In this document: piece by piece, positions 13,398-20,492 of the stretch
Layout of the letters: each line of letters starts with the position of its first letter
How positions within the stretch are numbered: the first letter of the stretch is position 1
NCBI GenBank assembly: GCA_046726215.1
Contig: JBKPAA010000054.1
Span: forward strand, 1 to 25,393
Source of the DNA: DASQUK01 sp046726215
Lineage (GTDB): Bacteria; Actinomycetota; Acidimicrobiia; Acidimicrobiales; VFJN01
Reading direction: 5' to 3'
Length of the DNA stretch: 25,393 bases
Made by a program: the position numbers and the translations under genes
Notes under the pieces: model-generated
The model's input: the letters and a program-made list of their open reading frames with translations, nothing else
Told to the model about the DNA's origin: nothing
The model's database searches: none

Positions 13398-13498
13398 CCC
13401 GAGGCAATACGGCCCGCCGCCATCGAGTCCGGGCAATACGGTCCGGGGGCCGGTGCTGATTGCCTCGAGGATGCTGGCGCGGCCCCTATTGCCTCGGG
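13398..13498. repeat. Symmetric four-copy GGCAAT repeat array (nested inverted repeat)
   Basis: Two forward copies (GGCAAT at 13403-13408 and 13432-13437, both followed by ACGG) and two reverse copies (ATTGCC at 13459-13464 and 13488-13493, both followed by TCG). Centre spacings are 29, 27 and 29 bp. The outer arms CCCGAGGCAATA (13398-13409) and TATTGCCTCGGG (13487-13498) are perfect 12-bp inverted repeats. The right arm overlaps the DUF501 stop codon. It could be an operator array for ppx, a long hairpin in the DUF501-ppx transcript, or a small palindromic repeat element. Confidence 0.75.
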
Positions 13499-13971
13499 TG
13501 GTCGGCCCGCGCACTCAGGCGGCCCTCCACCCAGCGGCCGACCGGGTCTTCCCCGCCCACCAGGTGCCAGGCGTAGTGGGCGTGCAGGCACTTCACGCCC
13601 ATTTGGGTTCCGCCCACGCCGCCCGTCGGCCGCGGGCCGCGGTGACCCGGTGGCAGCGCGGCGTCGCGCTCGGCGGCATAACGGGCATGCGCCGCCGCCA
13701 CCGCCCCGGGGTCCACCTCGGCCTCCGCCCGCGCCACGCCGCCCGCGCTCTCGAGGCGCGAGACCTCGGTGCGCTCGGGCTCGCCCACCAGCCAGTAGCG
13801 GGTCGGCATGGGCGTGCCGTCATCGAGCAGCGGTGCATTGCGGATGACCAGCGGCGAGCCGTCGGGATGACGCAGCACGACGTCGAACGCGCCCAGCGGT
13901 CGGCGTCCCAGCAGCCGCTCGACCTCGCGGCGATCGGCGTCGGTGGTGGGACGCGGCTCGCTCAGGCCCAC
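13486..13971 (-). CDS. DUF501 domain protein
   Basis: A 161-residue cytoplasmic protein of the DUF501 family, function unknown, normally found between ftsB/divIC and ppx in actinobacteria. The family features seen are the N-terminal REVERLLGRRPLGAFDVVLR (residues 15-34) with RHPDGSPLVIRNAPLLDDGTPMPTRYWLVG, a mid-region RLESAGGVARAEAEVDP, and the Cys/His C-terminus VKCLHAHYAWHLVGGEDPVG. It starts at GTG 13971, 10 bp inside the cyclase gene's end, so it is probably translationally coupled to the cyclase. Its TAG stop lies in the right arm of the GGCAAT repeat array. Next to ppx as expected, but its usual upstream partner, ftsB, has been separated from it by the cyclase and desaturase genes. Confidence 0.9.
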   Translation of the reverse strand: MGLSEPRPTTDADRREVERLLGRRPLGAFDVVLRHPDGSPLVIRNAPLLDDGTPMPTRYWLVGEPERTEVSRLESAGGVARAEAEVDPGAVAAAHARYAAERDAALPPGHRGPRPTGGVGGTQMGVKCLHAHYAWHLVGGEDPVGRWVEGRLSARADHPRQ

Positions 13972-15530
13972 GCGACCCGGTGCACACGCCAGGGCACGGA
14001 GAAGCCCTTGAGCGAGACCTCCTCCCCGGGCCCGAAACGCAGGTCGCCGCCCGCCGCGGTGAGGTCGTGGGTGAGGCTCGACACCAGCACGTCGCCGGGG
14101 GCAGCGGCGTCGGCGATGCGCACCGCCAGGATGACGTTCTGGCCGAACACGTCATCGTCCGATTCGACGGTTTCGCCGGTGTGCAGGCCGATCCTCAACT
14201 CGATCCGCTGCGACGGGTTGTCGGTGCGGTGGCGCGCCGCCGCCTGCTGTACGGCCACCGCCGCCAGGATGGCCTGCCGGGCACTGGCAAAGACGACTAG
14301 GAAGCCGTCGCCCTGCGCCTTGACCTCGATGCCACCGTGGCGCTCGACCTCGTCACGCACCAGCGCGTTGTGCGCCTGCAGGATCTCCCACCACTTGCTG
14401 TCGCCCAACTGCTCCGCGAGCGCCGTCGAGCCGACCATGTCGGTCACCATGATGGTGAGCGTTCCCCGCGGCAAACGGCTGTCGCCGGTGGCGGCGCGAC
14501 CGGCCGCGGCCTGCCCGTTGGTCCGCCCGTCAGGCCCGGGCGTGCGTTCATCGGTGAGGAACGGCGGCAGGAAGTCGCGCAGGTCGAAGGGGGCTCTCCC
14601 GGGCGACGGGGACGGGGGACGTTGCGACCACCAGTCCCGCTCCCACCGGCCCGCCCGCTCGCGATGACGGCTGCGCGGCGCGGACGCCCGCGGCGGAGGT
14701 GGGGGTGGGAGCGAGGCGTGCAGCGACCGCAGGGCCTCGCGGGCGCTGTCCCGCAGGTCCTCGATGTGGTCGTCGAGGACGTCCGCGAACCGCTCGTGCT
14801 TGTGGCCGATGGACCGCGATCGGCGCCGGCTCGTGCGGACCTTGACCCCACCCCACAGCCCGCGGGCGTGCACTTTGACCAGGGGGGCCGGGAGCGGTGT
14901 CGCCTCCGACCTCCGGGTACGGTCCTTGCTGCCGCCCATCAGCACCATCCCGGCCAAGTCGACCGGGATGCCGTCGGGGACGACGACCTCGACGCTGCCC
15001 ATGATCGCCCAGGCCGTCACCTCCACGACCGGCTCGTCGATCACCGCCTGCCGGAGGTCGACCTTGACCTGGCCCCAGAGCGCGAATGCCGTGATCCGGC
15101 CGGGCGCCCGCCAGCGGCCGTGAGCCCCGGCCGCCGACATGATGGCGACGAAGCGGCGCCGCGGGCTCGATGGCGTCCGTTCCACCGCCGCCTGAGCGCC
15201 ACCATCGCTGGACCGGACCGGCTCCATGGCGGTCAACGGCGGTCGGCGGAGGTCCACCTCGGCCGGCAGGCCCGCAAGGACGTCGTCGAGATCCCGCTGG
15301 GTGCGGGCCGCGTACACCCGGCCCGCCCGGTCGGCGAACTCGTCGAGCGTCAGGCGCCCCTCGCCCGTGTGCCGGCTGAGGGCGTCGATGACCGCTTGGC
15401 GCTCTCTGTCGCCGATGCGGACATCGGCGGGCGTCTCGGGCTCTTGGTGGCCGGGCCGCTCGGGCCCAGTGCCGGGCTCCACCACGGTGGACAGTTTGCA
15501 CCCACTGGCAAACCGAGGCACGGGCCTCAT
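13962..15530 (-). CDS. DUF1707 / LiaF-like / class III nucleotidyl cyclase fusion
   Basis: A 522-residue protein with three parts. DUF1707 (about 36-92: RIGDRERQAVIDALSRH, then LDEFADRAGRVYAARTQRD-LDDVLAGLP) is followed by a LiaF-C / cell-wall-stress-response-like beta region (about 140-232: WGQVKVDLR, AIMGSVEVVVPDG, LMGG, GLWGGVKV). After a charged/proline-rich stretch (about 235-350) comes a class III adenylate/guanylate cyclase domain (about 355-520). Metal-binding D364 (VTDMVGSTAL) and D408 (KAQGDGF) are present, with K404 at the purine-specificity place and R471 in VILAVRIAD. The Asn normally four residues before that Arg is I467. No transmembrane helix is visible, so it is probably cytosolic or peripheral. 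I infer envelope-stress input to a cyclic nucleotide output. ATG 15530 is assumed; an inner GTG before VEPGTG is possible. Coupled to DUF501. Confidence 0.85.
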   Translation of the reverse strand: MRPVPRFASGCKLSTVVEPGTGPERPGHQEPETPADVRIGDRERQAVIDALSRHTGEGRLTLDEFADRAGRVYAARTQRDLDDVLAGLPAEVDLRRPPLTAMEPVRSSDGGAQAAVERTPSSPRRRFVAIMSAAGAHGRWRAPGRITAFALWGQVKVDLRQAVIDEPVVEVTAWAIMGSVEVVVPDGIPVDLAGMVLMGGSKDRTRRSEATPLPAPLVKVHARGLWGGVKVRTSRRRSRSIGHKHERFADVLDDHIEDLRDSAREALRSLHASLPPPPPPRASAPRSRHRERAGRWERDWWSQRPPSPSPGRAPFDLRDFLPPFLTDERTPGPDGRTNGQAAAGRAATGDSRLPRGTLTIMVTDMVGSTALAEQLGDSKWWEILQAHNALVRDEVERHGGIEVKAQGDGFLVVFASARQAILAAVAVQQAAARHRTDNPSQRIELRIGLHTGETVESDDDVFGQNVILAVRIADAAAPGDVLVSSLTHDLTAAGGDLRFGPGEEVSLKGFSVPWRVHRVAWA

Positions 15531-15590
15531 TCGCCGCTGGTTGCAATGGTCAAGACTGCATATGACCGACGCCCGGCCCGGTTGGCCGAC

Positions 15591-15620
15591 TCGACGCCCC
15601 TACCGACCAGTAGGTAGGGT
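15591..15620 (+). promoter_or_regulatory. Desaturase promoter, leaderless type
   Basis: TCGACG (15591-15596; four of six to TTGACA), 18-bp spacer, TAGGGT (15615-15620; fits TANNNT), then 6 bp to GTG 15627. The palindromic operator at 15600-15617 overlaps the spacer and -10. Confidence 0.5.
15600..15617. promoter_or_regulatory. Palindromic operator, TetR-type candidate
   Basis: CTACCGACCAGTAGGTAG reads the same on both strands at 14 of 18 positions (half-sites CTACCxAC and GTxGGTAG). ACC-to-GGT palindromes of this size are typical TetR-family operators. It lies over the -10 of the desaturase promoter, where a bound repressor would block transcription. The regulator is not in this window. Confidence 0.55.
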
Positions 15621-15626
15621 GGCTGG

Positions 15627-16565
15627 GTGCCCGCCGCGCCGCTCGACGCCGCCGCCCTGCTCGCCGAGCTGGAGCCCACGGTCGCCCGCCTCCTCGACCG
15701 CCACCTGGCGCAGGCCAGGGAGTGGTTCCCCCATCAGCTCGTGCCCTGGGGTCGCGGGCAGGACTTCGAGGTCGGGTGGGAGTGGTCGCCCGCCGAGGCG
15801 GCGCTGCCGGAGGCCGTGCGCTCGAGCCTGTTCGTCAACCTCCTGACCGAGGACAACCTCCCCTACTACTTCCGCACCATCGAGGCCTTGTTCGGCCGGG
15901 ATTCCGCCTGGGGTGAATGGAGCCGGCGCTGGACCGCCGAGGAGGGGCGACATTCGATCGTCATCCGCGACTACCTGACGGTGACCCGTCAGATCGATCC
16001 GGTGGCGCTCGAACGGGCCCGCATGGCCCAGGTCTCCTGCGGGCGGGTGCCCGAGCCCAGCCTCCCGCACGACGGTCTCGTCTACGTGAGCCTGCAGGAG
16101 TTGGCCACCCGGATCGCCCATCACAACACCGGCAAGCTGCTCGACGACCCGGTGGGGTACGAGGTCATGAAGCGGGTGGCGTCCGACGAGAACCGGCACC
16201 ACCTCTTCTACCGGGACGCCACGGCGGCTGCGGTCGAGCTGGACCCGTCGGGGATGGTGCTCGCGATAGAGCGTCAGGTGCGCTGCTTCGAGATGCCGGG
16301 CACCGGCATCGTCGACTTCGAGCAGCACGCACGCGCCATCGCCAGGGCGGGGATCTACGACTTCCAGGTCCACCACGATCAGATCCTGGCTCCGGTGGTG
16401 CTCCGCCATTTGGGGGTCGAGCAGCTCACCGGTCTGACCGACGAGGCCGAGCACGCCCGGGACGCGCTGCTCGGCCGCATCGAGCGAATCGGCCGCGCCG
16501 GTCGCCGCTTCGCCCGCCACCGCGCCCAGGAGCCCGGGCCGGAACTCGTCGGCCAGTCGGCCTGA
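15627..16565 (+). CDS. Acyl-ACP desaturase-like di-iron protein (FA_desaturase_2 family)
   Basis: A 312-residue soluble di-iron protein related to stearoyl-ACP desaturase and mycobacterial DesA1/DesA2, which put double bonds into acyl chains on ACP using oxygen and reduced ferredoxin. The ligand set is complete: E75 (NLLTEDNLPYY), E106 and H109 (TAEEGRHS), E158 (SLQELATRIAHHNTG), E188 and H191 (SDENRHH). The fold before and after is helical, without transmembrane segments. Plant enzymes are somewhat longer; this length fits bacterial DesA proteins. The GTG start has TAGGGT 6 bp upstream and no clear ribosome site, as in a leaderless transcript. Divergent from the cyclase (97 bp between) and convergent with ftsB, its stop directly touching that gene's stop. 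Some relatives act on other substrates, such as AurF-like N-oxygenases. Confidence 0.92.
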   Translation: MPAAPLDAAALLAELEPTVARLLDRHLAQAREWFPHQLVPWGRGQDFEVGWEWSPAEAALPEAVRSSLFVNLLTEDNLPYYFRTIEALFGRDSAWGEWSRRWTAEEGRHSIVIRDYLTVTRQIDPVALERARMAQVSCGRVPEPSLPHDGLVYVSLQELATRIAHHNTGKLLDDPVGYEVMKRVASDENRHHLFYRDATAAAVELDPSGMVLAIERQVRCFEMPGTGIVDFEQHARAIARAGIYDFQVHHDQILAPVVLRHLGVEQLTGLTDEAEHARDALLGRIERIGRAGRRFARHRAQEPGPELVGQSA

Positions 16566-17222
16566 TCAGCCGCCAGGGTCGGACCGGTTGTCACCCTCCG
16601 TCGCCGGTTCGGGCGGGGGCAGGATGCCGTAGGACTCCTCGCCCGGCATGACGAGGTTGTGGTCCCGGCGCGCGATCTCCTCGATCGTCTCGGGGTCGCG
16701 CAGCTCGTCGGCGCGCCGCTCCAGGCGGCCGTTCTCCTCGCTGAGCACATCCAGCTGCTCGCGGGCCCGGTTGGTCTCGGAACGCTGGTTGAGGTAGGTG
16801 CGCACCGGGAACACCGCGTAGACGAGCAGGCCGGTGAGTGCGAGCGATCCGACCCGCGTGCCCAGCCACCGCAGCCGGGCGTTCCGCCGCTCGCGGCTCT
16901 CCTCGGTGGCGGGCGCCAGCCTGTCGAGGCGTGGCATCGAAACCACCGGTCGGCGCCGGGGCGCGGGTGAAGCACGGCTCACCCGTCGCTGAGCACGCGG
17001 CGTGCCGGAAGCGGCGCGGGAGGGCGATGCCAGAACGCCGCCGGTGACGCCGGGCGGCGGGATCCGCCGTCGCCCTCGCGTCGCCCTCCCCGCCGCCTCG
17101 ACGATCGATCCGTCGGGCGCCCGGACGACCACCGCCGGGGTCTTCCACGCCCCCCTCACGCGGGGTGCGGGCTGGGGCGGGGGGCGTTGACGGTTGCCCT
17201 TGTCGCGCCGACGCGGGCTCAT
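16566..17222 (-). CDS. ftsB: Septum formation initiator FtsB/DivIC family protein
   Basis: A 218-residue bitopic division protein of the FtsB/DivIC family, which joins FtsL and FtsQ in the septal complex. An unusually long basic, Pro/Arg-rich cytoplasmic part (1-117) precedes one transmembrane helix (about 118-140: GTRVGSLALTGLLVYAVFP), then a coiled coil (about 141-175: YLNQRSETNRAREQLDVLS) and the DivIC end DPETIEEIARRDHNLVMPG (176-194). The ATG overlaps the enolase TGA by 4 bp (ATGA), which strongly supports this start, although M96 (MPRLDRL) would give a normal-length protein. Eno-ftsB order is conserved in actinobacteria. The C-terminus abuts the opposing desaturase stop codon. Confidence 0.9.
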   Translation of the reverse strand: MSPRRRDKGNRQRPPPQPAPRVRGAWKTPAVVVRAPDGSIVEAAGRATRGRRRIPPPGVTGGVLASPSRAASGTPRAQRRVSRASPAPRRRPVVSMPRLDRLAPATEESRERRNARLRWLGTRVGSLALTGLLVYAVFPVRTYLNQRSETNRAREQLDVLSEENGRLERRADELRDPETIEEIARRDHNLVMPGEESYGILPPPEPATEGDNRSDPGG

Positions 17223-18511
17223 GGCGAGCCGCCGCCGGCCCGCGCCAGTGCCGCGCGCCCGCGGAAGGCTGCGACCTCGCCGAGGTCGTCCTCGATGCGC
17301 AGCAGCTGGTTGTACTTGGCCACGCGGTCGCTACGGGCGGGGGCGCCGGTCTTGATCTGACCGCAGTTGGTGGCGACGGCCAGGTCGGCGATGGTGGTGT
17401 CCTCGGTCTCCCCCGACCGGTGCGAGATGATGCTCGTGTAGCCGGCCCGCGTGGCCAGCTCGACGGCCTCCAGCGTCTCCGTCAGCGACCCGATCTGGTT
17501 GACCTTGACCAGGATGCTGTTGGCCACCCCGGTGTCGATGCCGCGCTGCAGCCGTTCCACGTTGGTCACGAACAGGTCGTCGCCCACGAGCTGCACCCGG
17601 TCGCCGATGGCCTTGGTCAGCTCGGACCAGCCGTCCCAGTCGTCCTCGGCGCAGCCGTCCTCGACGGAGAGGATGGGGTACCGGCCGCAGAGGTCGGCAA
17701 GCAGCCCGACCATGTCCGAGGGGGAGAGCTCCCGACCCTCGCCCTCCAGCCGGTAGCGGCCGTCGGCGAAGAATTCGCTCGAGGCCACGTCGAGGGCCAG
17801 CGCGATGTCGTCGCCGGCCCGGAACCCGGCCCGCTCGATGGCCTCGACCAGCGCCTGCACGGCCTCCTCGTTGGACCCGAGGTCGGGGGCGAAGCCCCCC
17901 TCGTCACCGACGGCCGTCGACAGCCCCCGCTCGTGCAGCACGCCCTTCAGCGCGTGGTACGTCTCGACGCCCCAACGCAGCGCCTCCCGAAAGCTCGGGG
18001 CCCCCACCGGCACGACCATGAACTCCTGGAAGTCGACGTTGTTGTCCGCGTGGGCGCCACCGTTGAGGACGTTGAGCATCGGCACCGGCAGCACGTGGGC
18101 GTTCGTGCCCCCGACGTAGCGGTACAGCGGCAGGCCGAGCTCGTCGGCGGCGGCCTTGGCCACGGCCAGGGACACGCCGAGGATCGCATTGGCGCCCAGC
18201 CGTCCCTTGTTGTCGGTGCCGTCGAGGTCGACCATCTGGGTGTCGACCTCGCGCTGTTCGGTGGCGTCGAAGCCGATCAGCGCCTCGCGGATCTCGCCGT
18301 TCACGTTGTCGACCGCCTGGCTCACGCCCTTGCCGCCGTAGCGGGCCGCCCCGTCACGCAGCTCGACGGCCTCGAACTTGCCGGTCGACGCGCCCGAGGG
18401 CACCAGCGCCCGGCCCTCGGCGCCCGAGGCGAGGTAGACCTCGACCTCGACCGTCGGGTTGCCGCGCGAGTCGAGGACCTCGCGACCGACGATGTGCTCG
18501 ATGCTGGACAT
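17219..18511 (-). CDS. eno: Enolase
   Basis: The 430-residue glycolytic enolase, converting 2-phosphoglycerate to phosphoenolpyruvate with magnesium. Length and motifs are standard: ASTGKFEAVELRDG (41-54), E204 (VGDEGGFAPD), metal ligands D241, E284 (SVEDGCAEDDWDGW) and D311, catalytic K336 (NSILVKVNQIGS) and the signature ISHRSGETEDTTIADLA (362-378). The EDGCAEDDW form differs slightly from the common EDPLAEDDW. AGGAG lies 12 nt before ATG 18511, which starts 36 bp after the mazG stop, so it is probably on the mazG transcript; a copied GGGTGTGG (18516-18523 and 18534-18541) lies in that gap. The 3' end overlaps ftsB. Confidence 0.98.
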   Translation of the reverse strand: MSSIEHIVGREVLDSRGNPTVEVEVYLASGAEGRALVPSGASTGKFEAVELRDGAARYGGKGVSQAVDNVNGEIREALIGFDATEQREVDTQMVDLDGTDNKGRLGANAILGVSLAVAKAAADELGLPLYRYVGGTNAHVLPVPMLNVLNGGAHADNNVDFQEFMVVPVGAPSFREALRWGVETYHALKGVLHERGLSTAVGDEGGFAPDLGSNEEAVQALVEAIERAGFRAGDDIALALDVASSEFFADGRYRLEGEGRELSPSDMVGLLADLCGRYPILSVEDGCAEDDWDGWSELTKAIGDRVQLVGDDLFVTNVERLQRGIDTGVANSILVKVNQIGSLTETLEAVELATRAGYTSIISHRSGETEDTTIADLAVATNCGQIKTGAPARSDRVAKYNQLLRIEDDLGEVAAFRGRAALARAGGGSP

Positions 18512-18547
18512 CGCTGGGTGTGGCTCCTGTGACGGGTGTGGTCAACG

Positions 18548-19870
18548 TTACTTGCGTTCGAACCGTCGGAAGCGGTCACGCACGTGTTCGGCGGCGATCC
18601 GGAGCTCGGTCTCGGGATCGTCACCGGCCGCCCGGGCGTCGTCGACCAGGTCGAGCAGGCGCCGCCCCGTCTCGCCGAGCGCATCGTCGCCCTCGAGCAG
18701 CGTCCGCCAATCGACGCCCTGCGACGCCGCCTTGCGCTGCACCTTCAGGGCGTAGGCCAGCGCCGGAAGCGTGGCGGGGATGCCGTCCATGACACTGGAC
18801 CTACCCTTCTCCGCCTTCTTCAGCCCCTCCCAACGTTGCGCCACCTCGTCGGCGTCGTCGATGGTGACGTCGCCGAAGACGTGGGGATGCCGGCCGATCA
18901 GCTTGTCGCTGATCCCCCGGACCACGTCGGCCAGGGTGAAGCGTCCCTCCTCGGTGGCGAGGGTGGCGTGGAGGAAGACCTGGAACAGCAGGTCACCCAG
19001 CTCCTCCTCGAGGGCGTCGAAGCCGTCGCCGGCGTCGACGTCGAGGTGGTCGAGGGCCTCGAGCACCTCGTAGGCCTCCTCCAGCAGGTGGTGGCGGAGG
19101 CTGTGGTGGGTCTGCTGGCGGTCCCAGGGACACTCGGCCCGCAGCCGGCGGACCACCTCGGCGAAGGCGGCCATGTCCCGCGCCAGTGGCGCGGCCAGGC
19201 GCGGGACGTACAGCGATGTGAGGTGATCGGGCCGAACAGTCCGGTCGAGCTCGTGCCAGGGCAGCTCCACGATGCGCTCATCGGGCAGGCCGAGGCGCTG
19301 CAGCACCGTGACGGTCACGTCGTCGCCGACCGCCTCGCCGAGGGCGAGCTTCACGTCGGACACCACGTCGCGGTCGTCGCATTGTCCGACGAGCAGCGGT
19401 CCCCGCTCCCCCGCCGCCTCGATCTCGAACCGATGGCCGTCGACCAGGCGCACGCCCCGCTCCACGGGATCCACGCCCAGGCGCACCCACGCCAGGTCGA
19501 CGAACGACAGCGCCGGCAGCACGTCCACTGCGACCCGCTCGTCGGCCAGCAGCAACTCGACGGTGCGCTCGGCCACGGCCGGCGACCCGGGTACCGCGTA
19601 CAGCACTTCGCCGTGCTCGCTGGCGGCCGCCACCAGCGCGTCGGCGATGCCGGTGTAGACGGCGTCGATGGTCTCGGCCTCGTCGTACAGGCGGTCGAAG
19701 GACGTGGCACCGCCGACGACCCCCGCCGAGGGGTGCCGCGCGGTGCGCAGGAAGCGGCGGGGGACGCGGCCGATGGCGTCGAGGGTGGCGGCGGTGACGA
19801 GCTCGGGCCCGGCGGGACCGAGGCCGACCACGACGACCCGGGGCACGGCCTGAGCGGGCGTGCGGATCAC
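18548..19870 (-). CDS. mazG: MazG nucleoside triphosphate pyrophosphohydrolase with N-terminal tetrapyrrole-methylase-like domain
   Basis: A 440-residue fusion like Bacillus YabN. The N-terminal TP-methylase-like domain (about 10-215: VVVVGLGPAGPELVT, YAVPGSPAVAERTV) may act in SAM-related chemistry or only as a scaffold. The C-terminal MazG domain (about 225-440) hydrolyses NTPs to NMP and pyrophosphate, clearing damaged or excess nucleotides. CPWDRQQTHHSLRHHLLEEAY (247-267) carries the EExxE metal motif (E264, E265, E268), with E290 and D293 in EELGDLLFQ; GRHPHVFGD follows. The GTG start overlaps the upstream lipoprotein gene's TGA by 4 bp. Its place between mfd and eno matches the actinobacterial order. 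Standalone mycobacterial MazG also carries a long N-terminal part. Confidence 0.95.
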   Translation of the reverse strand: MIRTPAQAVPRVVVVGLGPAGPELVTAATLDAIGRVPRRFLRTARHPSAGVVGGATSFDRLYDEAETIDAVYTGIADALVAAASEHGEVLYAVPGSPAVAERTVELLLADERVAVDVLPALSFVDLAWVRLGVDPVERGVRLVDGHRFEIEAAGERGPLLVGQCDDRDVVSDVKLALGEAVGDDVTVTVLQRLGLPDERIVELPWHELDRTVRPDHLTSLYVPRLAAPLARDMAAFAEVVRRLRAECPWDRQQTHHSLRHHLLEEAYEVLEALDHLDVDAGDGFDALEEELGDLLFQVFLHATLATEEGRFTLADVVRGISDKLIGRHPHVFGDVTIDDADEVAQRWEGLKKAEKGRSSVMDGIPATLPALAYALKVQRKAASQGVDWRTLLEGDDALGETGRRLLDLVDDARAAGDDPETELRIAAEHVRDRFRRFERK

Positions 19871-20451
19871 CCCTGGGTGGTCGGTGCGTCCGAACCGCCC
19901 TCGGACGCCGGCCCCTCCGGCGGCTTCACCGTGCGCTGCTCGGGGTCCCAGGAGCCGTAGTGGGAGTTCACGTCGACGTCGGTCGAGTCCACGGCGTCGG
20001 TCAGCGCGCGGGTGTACTCGTCCGGCCCGAGCTCGGCCTGCAGGCGCGTTCGCCGCGCCAGGTCGTCGATCAGCGTGTTGCGCACGTCGGCGGGCATGTC
20101 GTCGAGAGTGCCCTGGAGCTGGTCGGTCACGTCAGCGCGGTCCTTGTCGGTCAGCTCGAGACCCTGCGCGTCGAAGACCTGCTCGACGATGACGAACTGG
20201 ATGCGCTGACCGAGCGCCGCGGCCACGAACTCCTGGGTGTAGCTGCCCGACAGCTTCCCCTTGACGCTGCCGGGATCCGGGACGAAGGCCTTGTTGGACG
20301 CGAAGGCGTCGAGCTCGGCCTCGAAGTCGGATTGCGACACCGTCGTGTCCCCGACGCGCACGGCGGCCGACTGCGCGGCGCAGCCGGCTCCGGCGAGGGT
20401 GGCGGTCGCGATCGCGGCGACGAGGATCGTCAGGCGTCGGGGGGTGCGCAC
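19867..20451 (-). CDS. SurA N-terminal-like lipoprotein without a PPIase domain
   Basis: A 194-residue predicted exported lipoprotein from GTG 20451. The signal sequence MRTPRRLTILVAAIATATLAG ends at Cys24; the lipobox G-A-G-C has Gly rather than Leu at -3, so lipidation is likely but not certain. The mature part begins AVRVGDTTVSQSDFEAELDAF, the typical start of the SurA/PrsA chaperone N-domain, followed by helices (LGQRIQFVIVEQVFDAQGL, DKDRADVTDQLQGTLDDM). No parvulin isomerase domain is present. The Ser/Gly/Pro C-terminus looks unstructured. It probably acts as a periplasmic-side chaperone for exported proteins (inference). A start at GTG 20487 is possible, but TACGAT 8 bp upstream favours 20451. 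It occupies the slot of lpqU in the mycobacterial order and overlaps mazG by 4 bp. Confidence 0.8.
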   Translation of the reverse strand: MRTPRRLTILVAAIATATLAGAGCAAQSAAVRVGDTTVSQSDFEAELDAFASNKAFVPDPGSVKGKLSGSYTQEFVAAALGQRIQFVIVEQVFDAQGLELTDKDRADVTDQLQGTLDDMPADVRNTLIDDLARRTRLQAELGPDEYTRALTDAVDSTDVDVNSHYGSWDPEQRTVKPPEGPASEGGSDAPTTQG

Positions 20452-20459
20452 GAGCGCAG

Positions 20460-20465
20460 ATCGTA
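20460..20465 (-). promoter_or_regulatory. -10 element for the SurA-like lipoprotein gene
   Basis: Minus-strand TACGAT, the same hexamer as before the acyltransferase, ends 8 bp before GTG 20451. It suggests an internal leaderless promoter within the mfd-eno cluster. Confidence 0.45.
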
Positions 20466-20492
20466 CGGAATCACCCGGTCGCCGCACGAACC

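Noticed and set aside
13398..13498. The GGCAAT copies as a CRISPR array
   Set aside because: Repeats are only about 10-14 bp, half are inverted, and no cas gene is near.
18516..18541. GGGTGTGG direct repeat before enolase as an operator
   Set aside because: The two 8-bp copies at 18-bp spacing are short and low in complexity, and enolase is probably transcribed from upstream genes; chance is likely.
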